DNA of 64,000 bases from Valencia hispanica (Eukaryota > Chordata > Actinopteri > Cyprinodontiformes > Valenciidae), in the NCBI GenBank assembly GCA_963556495.2, contig OY747722.1:19394001-19458000 (forward strand), given 5' to 3'. A program made the position numbers and the translations under genes. Numbering within the stretch: the stretch's first letter is position 1; the number at the start of each line of letters is the position of its first letter. The notes below the pieces were generated by a model. It saw only the letters and a list, made by a program, of their open reading frames with translations, did not search any database and was not told where the DNA came from. Positions 35,001 through 44,700 of this stretch are shown here, piece by piece.

Positions 35001-38000
35001 AGGAATCAGCTACATCTTTCCAATAAGCCTGCGAATCCTATTTAATGTGTTGGAAGATAAACCTTTTCCCTTCCTATGGGCTTGCACTTTACAGTGTGTG
35101 TAATAGAATAAGCGCGCGTCCGTGTGTCTATGTGTAAATTTGTGATTAATACAGTTTTACTAGTCGGAGGTGGTGATGCCCTGCGGCTGTACTTTCCTCT
35201 GATGAGATCTTGACAGATAGGTTTATTCCACTGAATCTCTGTCAGTTTCCCTCCTTTGCTCCTTTTTAATTCAATATTCCTCACCGCTGCTTCATTCGCT
35301 TGTCTTTAATTGCTTACTCTATCTCCTGTTCATCAGCTTGCAGTGCTCCATTCTGTCTGACCTCCATCTTCCTATCCTACTCACACAAACACCCTCCGCA
35401 ACTGAACACATGCATTTATCAGCTAAACCTTATCTGGTTGTATTACTTACTGTCCACCTGAGAGTTCAACTTTCCCTTCATTTTCTTTTGTTTCCTCTTT
35501 AAATCTCCCTTTCTCTCATTCTCCACAGGCGATCAGTATAGCACAGAGGTTGAAACATGTGAACGTGTTGAAATGAACAGCTTTCCTTTGTGCCTGGAAC
35601 TGGGTGTACACGGTCTCATACACTTCCACAGCCTGGGTGAAAAGACTAATTGTCTGCTTTCTTTCACATTCCACCATCAAGCTGACAGCCAACCTTTCCA
35701 AAGTTTTAACATGCAACATAAAGTTTCCATTCATGTGTGAAAACCACAAATGAGCAACACCAGTGGTCTTCACACGGCACTTCCTGACATAGCCATTAAA
35801 TTTTGATACATTTATTATTTCAAACTACTTGTATTATAATAATACATCATGATCTGCTACAGTGATATTGAATGGTATTAATACTCCAAGCCTATAGATA
35901 TCAATCAAATCCATCAATGTGACATTCTTTAAAAGTCATGCAGTTGATACTAAAAAAAGGCTAGGAGAGCACTGAATAAGAGTTCGTGTTGAAACTGAGC
36001 TACAACAAAGCTGAATCCGTTTGAATCGAGCATGTTTACCTTGATTTCTTTAATTTTTGTTGCCAAAGGTTGCCTCTACTATACTCTCATTACTGTAATG
36101 CTAATCTTTACAACATTAACGCCACACAATCATTACAGATTCAAGTGAAACGGTGTAAAATTTGGCCTAATAAGTCAATCTTAAAAATAACTTTAAATAA
36201 ACATTCTTATAATTCTATATTTATATGCAGATCTAGGCAGTTTACAAAATGTTCTAACCTCTTTTAGTAACTATTTTGGCCATTCTTTGTATTTCCTAAA
36301 AATAGAGACCAGTGATAACTATTATAAAAACTTCTGGTGTTATTGGACACTTAAATCTGACTTGAACTTATAATTGTGCATGAGTTTTTCCAAGTCAGCT
36401 GCTACTGCCTTATTACTGATGACAATGATTACCTTGATAAAAACAACAGTAGTATTTGGTCCATCTTTTACATGGACATAATCAATATTTAATTTAGAGC
36501 ATATACTCATGTTCAGTTAACTGTACCAAAGTTGTACCCAACGGTAACTTAAAACGTAAGTATGAAAATTTTTCTTTACCGTTACATCCCTAGAACCTTC
36601 ATATTGTAAAATTGTTTGCCACTGTATTAAGGTTTACCACATCAAACATTAAAACATGACAGCAAATAAAAGTGAAAATTTATTCAGTTTGGGGGACAAA
36701 GTTGACTGCTTTTAAACATCGATGAGCAAAACTTGCCAAACTACCAATAAAGTTTCTTCTCTTACTCTCATTACCCAAAAAAATACAATAGAATCTCCAG
36801 ACGAATTATCCAGGAAAAAGCTGCTCATTTTAGACAGCACTTACTGCCATTTTCACAGCTTATAATAAGAAGATGTTGCTGATGGCAAGCCATGAGCTAT
36901 CGCTAATGAGCAATACTTAAGCAAGTAGGGTGATGATGGTCCAAAATACAAATGTATCTGCCGTATTCATGCTTCCACAAAGTCTTAGTGTGTCTGGGCT
37001 CTTTGTGTTTGGTTCAGACATCTTTTAACATCTTGTCAGTTTTAGGAGTTAAAATCCCAAAACGAAATTCATTCAACTTTAATAACTGAAGTGTTTAATT
37101 GCAATTGCTAGCAAGTCAAAAACAAAGTTATGAAAAATATGTAGTGACTTTTAGTAATATTACATTTATACAAAAATCTTTTTTTTTCTTATCGTTTTAA
37201 TGCTTTGGTTTAAAAATGTTTAGCTCTAAATATGTTTTATCTCGTCTCATAATATCGAATCAGCCTATTAGTACATTTTCCACATTTCTTCCAGCTGCGA
37301 AAACAAGCAGCTCTAATTTGTTGATCTGAAAGGGTAATTAACTCTTGGTCCCCTATAGAGACTGCTTGCATGTTGCTGGCAAACCCAGCCATGACCTTTC
37401 AGCGCACCAATGACATAAATATGTTTGAATGATTAACAAAGCCTTAATTACATTGTGACAGCTTCTGATTTTATTAGTTCTAAACATATTTACATGTTAG
37501 AATAATAGCAAACTGGCTGATTGACTTGAGGCTGGGAACAAGTTACCAGCCAAGATAATATGCTGAAACAGTTAAAGTAGTTAGACGCAGCGTTCATGCT
37601 TAACAACTACTACTTATAAAGATCAAATAACAGTAAAATTCTATACATCCATGGTTAAAATGTAAAATTTTGGAATTATAAACCAAATTCTTTCTTTCTT
37701 TCTGGATCGTTAAATAGTTTTGCCAATCTGAGCTCTGCCAATTTAATATGCATGGTTAAAATAAAATTGAATGTTACAACACAATGTTTATCATGCTAAA
37801 AAGGTGTATAATATTGCTTAATTCTATATAGTTACTCTTTTTACATTAACATTTTTTTATTTGTCTGTAGCAAAATTGTCAGAAAAGTGGCCTAATAAGA
37901 CCATTGTGTTTTTAGTAAACCATGCCCCCTACAGGGCATATTTCAGAGAAAAATGTTTAGAGGTCTAATATAAGTATCTTTTTAATATAACAACATCTGG

Positions 38001-39461
38001 CCTTAAATTTCTGCGATGGTAATACCCACAGAATTGAAAAAAGTCCCCCTTATGACAAAATAACCTACAAAATGTGAAAATGTTAATGTGTCTGAACAGT
38101 TTGAAAACTAGTTGGTGCTTGTTAACCTGTTAGTATTTATGTGGCGTCTTCTGATTCTTTGGTGTATTTACCACAACTGACATCTGATAAATACAAAAAC
38201 TGTTTGCCATATAGGTGGCATTAAGCATCCAACTTCTCTGCTGCCTTATAAATGGAAACTCGAACTTGGCACACTCCTGGTTAAATTTAAGCCAGTGCAT
38301 CTGTATGCTACTGTGTGTTGTCAATATCCTCCATCTTTGCATTAGTTTTGGTGTGGAGCGCTTTGGAGAGGAGCTACAAAAAGCAATAAAAACATTGTAG
38401 CTGTCCTCTTCTGGATAATAGTGTTGTTCTACCAATGACATCTGTTCTATGATAATTCTGTAGAAATAAATCTATTATTTCACCCCTTCTTACAATAAGA
38501 CAGATAAGATTGAGCATTCCAACCTATCTTTTTTACTATTTTCAACTCTTTTTGTTCTGTTAGAGGGGGCCCATAACTGAGACTGAAACCATTTACGACA
38601 AAGCCATAAGTTAAAGTTTATCGCTCAATCTACAGTACTTAACTCTCTGAAGCTTAACTGCAGTGTCTGGAGGGGACAGCGATAACATCACAAAAAGATT
38701 GCAGAGGATAGGACTCAAAAGGCTTAAAGCCTAATGCCATAATTACTAAAAAGACAATGAGGAAGCACTGTGGTAAAATCTGCATCTGACAATAATGAGG
38801 CCAATGTCAAGTTTTATCCCAGCACATGTGTGTAGAAGCCAGCCAGCTGCATATTTGCTGTAAAGCATGTCCCTTAAATGACATTACCATCAGCCAATTT
38901 ATGGCCAACAAACAGAAGTGAGGGTGTTTGATTTGTGCAAGCAACAGACTGAAGGACTGGTGGTTGTGCACATCTCTTTTTGTGCTTTTGCCTTAGTGGT
39001 GCCAGTCAGGCATGACGGGAGAAGATAATTCAAAAGCCAAAGGTGCAGAGAGACCTTCTCACAACAAATTTAGTGTATGGACCTGTGTTAGTGTGTCTTT
39101 AGAGAATGACCTTCTCCCAAGACTTGTCCCAGACTGGTAATTTTGGTACCAGGCTTGTGGCTTAATAGAGGCCTATGGGTAAAATATACTATTGTCTGGG
39201 ATAGAGGACAAACATATGTTAGAACCAGAAAGCCTAAAATTGTTCCAAGTGTTATACAAATCTTAAGGATTATTAAAATGCTGTTTTCATATTTAAAAAA
39301 AAGCCTTTTCAATCACTCGCAGTAAAACAGAAAGGCACTGTTATACATATATGAGTTTGTAGGATCTGCAACGTAATGCATCCAAAAGAGATTTGGACGC
39401 GCGTTAAGCCGGAAATAGACAACTTGTGGGAGGAAGTAGTGCCAGACGGTCTGTTTACAAG
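32005..39461. other. Longest stretch without recognised elements
   Basis: About 7.4 kb with no recognised transposon or coding exon. Pyrimidine-rich at 35300-35520. A (CTTT)n patch lies at about 37689-37704. The segment 37240-37560 has a dense set of homeodomain-like TAATTA/ATTAA cores (GGGTAATTAACTC, GCCTTAATTACATTGTGACA) and looks more constrained than its surroundings. Minus-strand frames at 35516-35773 and 38130-38441 read fairly protein-like but match nothing I know and lack clear splice sites. Confidence 0.4.
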
Positions 39462-39515
39462 ATGGCAGCTGTCGATGTAGCCTTTGAAGAGAGTCTTCCT
39501 TCTCTATTTACTGTA
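39462..39515 (+). pseudogene. N-terminal coding fragment of an older transposon, split by Tc1
   Basis: Starts at an ATG in AAGATGGCAGC context and reads MAAVDVAFEESLPSLFTV up to the TA at which the Tc1 copy is inserted. On the far side of the Tc1, taking the TA once, the same frame goes on as HQQESYRKIAGQ before a TAG at 40903. An open frame crossing the insertion point in the right phase suggests the Tc1 landed in the first coding segment of an existing gene or element. The protein is not identified; it may be one of the N-terminal exons of a Harbinger- or helicase-bearing element. The adjoining MADF exon is on the other strand. Confidence 0.4.
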
Positions 39516-40864
39516 CACTCCTAGCCAAAAGTTTTGAGAATTACATAAATATTAGAAATTGAAAAAGTTGCTGCTTAAGTTTTTTAACTCGGGTGAGAAT
39601 GTTGACGAGCACAAGCCTGGAGATCATTATGTCAGGCTGATTGGGTTAGAACGGCAGACTTGACATGTTAAAAGGAGGGTGATGCTTGAAATCATTGTTC
39701 TTCCATTGTTAACCATGGTGACCTGCAAAGAAACGCGTCCAGCCATCATTGCGTTGCATAAAAATGGCTTCACAGGCAAGGAAATTGTGGCTACTAAAAA
39801 TTGCACCTAAATCAACAATTTATATGATTATCAAGAACTTCAAGGAAAGAGGTTCAATTCTTGTTAAGAAGGCTTCAGGGCGTCCAAGAAAGTCCAGCAA
39901 GCGCCAGGATCGTCTCCTAAAGAGGATTCAGCTGCGGGATCGGAGTGCCACCAGTGCAGAGCTTGCTCAAGAATGGCAGCGGGCAGGTGTGAGCGCATCT
40001 GCACGCACAGTGAGGCGAAGACTTTTGAAAGATGGCCTGGTGTCAAGAAGGGCAGCAAAGAAGCCACTTCTCTCCCAAAAAAACATCAGGGACAGATTGA
40101 TCTTCTGCAGAAAGTATGGTGAATGGACTGCTGAGGACTGGGGCAAAGTCATGTTATCCGATGAAGAATCTTCCAGATTGTTTGGGCCATCAGTCCTGTG
40201 TCATGCCAACAGTAAAGCATCCTGAGACCATTCATGTGTGGGGTTGCTTCTCATCCAAGGGAGTGGGCTCACTTACAATTTTGCCCAAAAACACAGCCAT
40301 GAATAAAGAATTGTACCAAAACACCCCCCAACAGCAACTTCTTCCAACAATCCAACAACAGTTTGATGAAGAACAATGCATTTTCCAGCATGATGGAGCA
40401 CCGTGCCATAAGGCAAAAGTGATAACTAAGTGGCGAGGAGACCAAAACGTTGAAATTTTGGGTCCATGGCCTGGAAACTCCCCAGATCTTAATCCCATTG
40501 AGAACTTGTGGTCAGTGCTCAAGAGGCGGGTGGACAAACAAAAACCCACTAATTCTGTCAAACTCTAAGAAGTGATTCTGAAAGAATGGGTTGCTATTAG
40601 TCAGGATTTGACCCAGAAGTTGATTGAGAGCATACCCAGTCGAATTGCAGAGATCCTGAAAAAGAAAGGCCAACACTGCAAATACTGACTCTTTGTATAA
40701 ATGTCATGTAATTGCCAATAAAAGCCTTTGAAATGTATAAAGTGCTTGTAATTATATTTCAGTACATCACAGAAACAACTGAAACAAAGATCTAAAAGTA
40801 GTTTTGCAGCAAACTTTGTGAAAACTAATATTTGTGTCATTCTCAAAACTTTTGGCCACAACTG
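39516..40864 (+). mobile_element. Tc1/mariner transposon, copy 2 (family A)
   Basis: Second copy of the element at 11305-12838 in the same orientation, 1349 bp, flanked by TA at 39514-39515 and 40865-40866. The left end is more diverged (CACTCCTAGCCAAAAGTTTT); the right end is the same as in copy 1. Relative to copy 1 it lacks roughly 140 bp of the 5' leader (junction near 39583-39592, after GCTTAAGTTTTT) and 44 bp inside the transposase. Neither copy encodes a complete enzyme. Confidence 0.9.
39715..40688 (+). pseudogene. Tc1-like transposase with frameshift, deletion and stop
   Basis: The start ATG at 39715 (ATG-GTG-ACC-TGC) is intact, unlike copy 1. An extra A in GCTACTAAAAATTGC (about 39792-39800) shifts the frame near residue 28. 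The second frame then runs through KNFKERGS, the GRPRK hinge, RRRLLKDGLVSRRA and LSDEESSRLFG. A 44-bp deletion near 40187, between short GGCATC/CCATC repeats present in copy 1, shifts it again. The third frame carries FQHDGAPCHKAK and SPDLNPIENLW and meets a TAA at 40566 where copy 1 has CAA, then continues to the natural stop after GQHCKY. All three catalytic acids (D, D, E) are still encoded, in different frames. Confidence 0.9.
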
Positions 40865-40866
40865 TA

Positions 40867-41450
40867 CATCAGCAGGAAAGTTATCGTAAAATAGCGGGAC
40901 AGTAGGCAGGCTTGCGGGCTTCTGCATGGGTTCGCAGGGTCAGTCAAAAGTGAAATGAACTTACCAGGTTGCCCTATCTCGTCACTTATATTCCTCCAAG
41001 CGAGGTCCTTTTTATTCCTGTTTCTGTAGAGAAAGCAACTGGTGTCGTATAGCTTGGGGTGATTAGCAACGGCCGTTATCTGTATTTCCTCCATGTTTTA
41101 TGAATGAATTTTGCCGGACCTGACCCCGTGAAATGGGTCACAGCATCACGTGATACCACGTCACCAGGCTCCTGATTGGTTGACGCGGCGCGAATTGACG
41201 CCAAAGTTCAGATTTTTCAACTTCTGCAGCAGGCGCAAAAATGGGCGTGACGCGCAAATGCACCACATAAAATAACATGCGTATTTTCTGACGCGCGAAT
41301 GACGCAGAAATGCGTTTTCAGTAGCAAAAACGCACGTGACGTGACGCAGAAACCCTGACGCACGTCAGCGTGCTTGTGCATTAATTTCACATGTAAACCT
41401 GACGGCCATGATGCTTCAAACGCGTTCGGTGTGAACGCACCGTTAGAGAT
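40867..41450 (-). mobile_element. PIF/Harbinger-like element fragment, right-hand part
   Basis: The block 41100-41450 is strikingly CpG-rich (many GACGCG, CACGTGACGTGACGC units) and ends with GAACGCGTTCGGTGTGAACGCACCGTTA, read inward from the right as CGGTGCGTTCACACCG. That end type, next to TAA, is common among fish Harbinger-type elements. A MADF-type exon on the minus strand (40965-41094) agrees with this, since Harbinger elements carry a second Myb/MADF-like gene. No matching left terminus was found near 39360-39460, so the left part is deleted or too diverged. Tc1 copy 2 lies inside it. Confidence 0.5.
40965..41094 (-). CDS. First exon of a MADF-domain protein (transposon-derived)
   Basis: Minus-strand ATG followed by EEIQITAVANHPKLYDTS, then YRNRNKKDLAWRNISDEIGQPG, which matches the start of a MADF (Myb/SANT-like) DNA-binding domain: a helix ending in hP.LYD, then Y.N...K..AW..I. 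The exon ends at 40965 with CTG|GTAAGT, an ideal 5' splice site, leaving phase 1. MADF genes accompany transposases in PIF/Harbinger elements; domesticated host copies also exist. The next exon would lie to the left, where the Tc1 copy and plain sequence now stand, so the gene is truncated. The frame is undamaged within the exon. MADF call by motif only. Confidence 0.6.
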
Positions 41451-41642
41451 AATTATGGATTTAAAGGGGATTATTTGAAAGATTATAAAGTTAATTAAAT
41501 GTTTGCCCAGATGAAAGATCTGCATTTTTTTTTCAAGAACACTGGTGATTGACCCTTTAGCTGTCATTTCATGTAGGCTATAAAAAGGTTATATTCTTCG
41601 ATTACATTTACATAAAATGACGTTTGTAGTGCGTATATGTAT

Positions 41643-41701
41643 GCTATTTTATGTGGTTCATTTAGTATTGAATCAATATTAAATGAATCACATACAATAG
41701 C
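41643..41701. repeat. Near-perfect 59-bp palindrome (hairpin)
   Basis: Two arms of 29 bases (41643-41671 and 41673-41701) around a single central base. Arms match at 26 of 29 positions. In plus-strand RNA two of the three mismatches would be G-U pairs, leaving one true mismatch at the seventh pair. It does not coincide with any recognised element; the Harbinger-like end is about 190 bp to the left. The centre (ATTGAATCAAT) is fully palindromic. Confidence 0.85.
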
Positions 41702-41702
41702 T

Positions 41703-44700
41703 ACCAATATTACTGATCAAAGTCAGATTGTATGCATCACAGAAGAATTGGTAGCTGCCATTAGGTGTTGAGTTGCTGTGCCCCACCAAACTTATCATGC
41801 CATGATTCTGGTTATAATTTTTAACAGATTTGAACCCCCTGTTGCACACCTCTACACAACAGAGTAACAATGCTAAGAACTGGAGTGTAAATTATAATAT
41901 CAGCTGAATACCACCAGAATTGAGTCTTTTGAAACATTTCTCCTCACTTTCGCCTCAAATCACAGTAGAAGTCTAAACCTATTAATTTGAATTCAAGCAG
42001 CTCTTGTATTTTAGATCTGCATTTTAGATATACCGTAATATCACATTTTAGGCAACTTTTGCTACATATTTCTAGCTCACTGGTTGCTTTTTCACATATT
42101 TCTCAATTTTTAACAAGTAAATTATTATTATGAGCAATGACACCCTGCCATAAATAACATCTGGCTGAACAATTTCAGCAGATAATTTGAACAGAAGCTC
42201 AAGTAAAGTCCATTACTTAGCCACATTGGACCTCATCTCAGCATGCATATGCTGATATAAGACAACAACCCCTCTTTGTGGTCAGGAGGCAGACGCGCTT
42301 TGTATTCAGCTGAAGTCAGGCAGGACTTCCTTGACATACACAAGCAGGCCCTCTCTCTCTTTCTCCAACACTGTCTAAGCCTCCACAGACCCAATTAGAC
42401 AGCCATAATTACTGCCAGACAGGAATGAGAGGAAGAAATAGAAAGCAGGATCTTTTTTTTTAACACAGCCGAGGTATTTCATTTCATTAACAGCCCTAAA
42501 CATGACAGTAAGGAGAGAAGAAGAGAGGAGACAAGAGATAAGGGAAAGGAGAAGTTAGAAAGAGCAAAGGAGACAAGAGTAGAGGAAGTGACAGAAATTA
42601 AAACGTGTCGAGGGTTAGGGAAAGTCTTAAAGCGAGAGATGTCAGCAAAAATTTCATTGAATTTGATGATTAGTTTAAAAAAAAGACTTGTTCCACTTTG
42701 TGACTTCCAAATTCTGTTGGTTTTTGTCCAACTTAAAGTAATTGTCAGTACAGTACAGTATATTAAAACTGTATTCCTTTAAGAACCATACAAATCTGTC
42801 TAAATAAACAAAAGCAACGAAAAAAGGATCAATGTCATGAATTCCTTTTTGATTTTCAGTTACCGTAGTACTGTCAATCTAAAGGACACAATTCCAAAGC
42901 TGTTCCTGCTTTTTAATTTGATGAACTCTCTGTCTCAACTTCTCTCTTTATAGTCGACTTAAATAATACATCTACTTGCTGTGGGGCATTCCTCAAATAG
43001 CTATGTGTTATGAAGCTTTTTTCCCCCCCTTTACCATGAAAAGGATCCTGTGATCATACACCACAGTTGTTTTCTGTTGACTGCCAGGGCTTTTTATGTT
43101 GCCAAGCTCGCCAGTGTGTTCTTTTCATCTCGGAATGAAAGGACAAGCTCTGAGAGCTCTTGACTATATGTTGCAGGTGCTCAAATCCAATAACATCTAG
43201 GGGGGTTCTCCAGTTGAGAAAGAGTACAATCTGCATTCAGACTGAATCCCTCTGTAGTAGTTGCAGATCGTTATTTATCCCATCTCTGCTACACAGTGAT
43301 CAAAACATGGCACCCTGTCAGACACGATCATTTGCAAGCGCAAGATCTCCTCCAAAATAAAAAGAGGGCAACCCTATAAAAGTCAGGCTGCTCAAGTATT
43401 CTTCAGTTCAAACCCCCCTAAATGTACAGAATACATACATTAACCAAATAAAAACTTTAAACCACATGTATGTGACAATCATTAACACCACTGAGCATAG
43501 TTTGTGTGTGAACGGAAAACCACCAAAATTTGATCTGTAGACTTGACTTTCCTCCCGAGTCAAACAGGTACCCAAGTTGGAAAACGTATCTGCTTTATAT
43601 CCATTTTCATTTATAATATTCAGTCTTTCCAGGCAGAGGTGCAGTGGGAGCTGACAGAGAGCAGGAGCACAATGAAATATGTTGCTTAGTACAACTTAAT
43701 ACACTCGCTGCTGAATGCTGATTTTCAACACACATTTTGTTTAAACACACACACTACGCATCTCCAACTGCTCAGGCAATAGAAACCTGACAAGTTTTCT
43801 ACCTGACACACCATCTGCATTTCTCCTTTACGCTCTTGTTCAATACATCTCTTTCAACAAAGAGTGCACACACAAACAGCAAACCGACAACCAGCGCTGT
43901 GGTGTTTGTCCATTTCTCTTTGAAGATTTAATTTCCTAGCTTAACGCTCCGTTTGTCAAACGCATGTAAGGCCTACATGTCGCCACTGCCTGCAATAAAT
44001 GTTTATGTATGAGCTCATTTCATCAGCTTCGCTGCACTGTTTGCAGCCGGTGTATGTGTAGTTTGTGTGTGTTTGCATTACTCCCAGAGAGTCATACCTC
44101 AAGGCAGTCTGTTATCACCAATAGCCTGCTAAATTAATCAGCACCCCTCAGGCCCTCTGACCAGGCCCTAGAGACACACACGTCATATGTTTCGCAATAT
44201 TGCGGCGACATCACTCACAGAGTCAAACAGGTCTAACAGCGCCCTGTGGAGAAATACCGGGAGCAGGTGAGAAATTAAATCTGACAGCCAAAAAAACAAA
44301 ACAAAAAACAAAAACACAAAAAGACAACCAACACACACTTGGTAAGAAGTTAAAAAAAAGAAGAAAAAAAAGAAAAAAGGAACTGTAGACAAAAAATGTT
44401 TTTTGTGTGGTAAGAGAAAGAAGCTTAAGATTTAATCATTCTACATATTTCACTGAATTTGTGTGAGTCTCTGTGCAGAGGGGGAAAAAACGTCATGAGG
44501 TTTGTTATGAATGCATCACCACTGCTACCACGAAAGGAAATGAAAGTGGAATCCAGGCGCGGGTGTGTGCCTGTGTGTTTATGAGGGGGGCCAAGGCAGA
44601 GGGAGCATTTGTGTCTTGGTGTAAATGCATAAATCTAATTCCCATTCGCAAAATTACAACTCCAGCTGAGGAATGTAAGCTTCTTTTCTTTCTCACTTCT

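Noticed and set aside
38130..38441. 103-codon minus-strand frame
   Set aside because: Reads fairly protein-like but I found no motif, and both strands are open there (38215-38400 plus); not enough to call a gene.
41643..41701. microRNA precursor interpretation of the palindrome
   Set aside because: A one-base loop is too tight for a normal Dicer substrate and the total length is short; kept as a palindrome, not as an RNA gene.
44183..44392. Frame with F-rich stretch that looks like a membrane protein
   Set aside because: It is the translation of an A/T-rich low-complexity run (AAAGAAGAAAAAAAAG type), not a gene.
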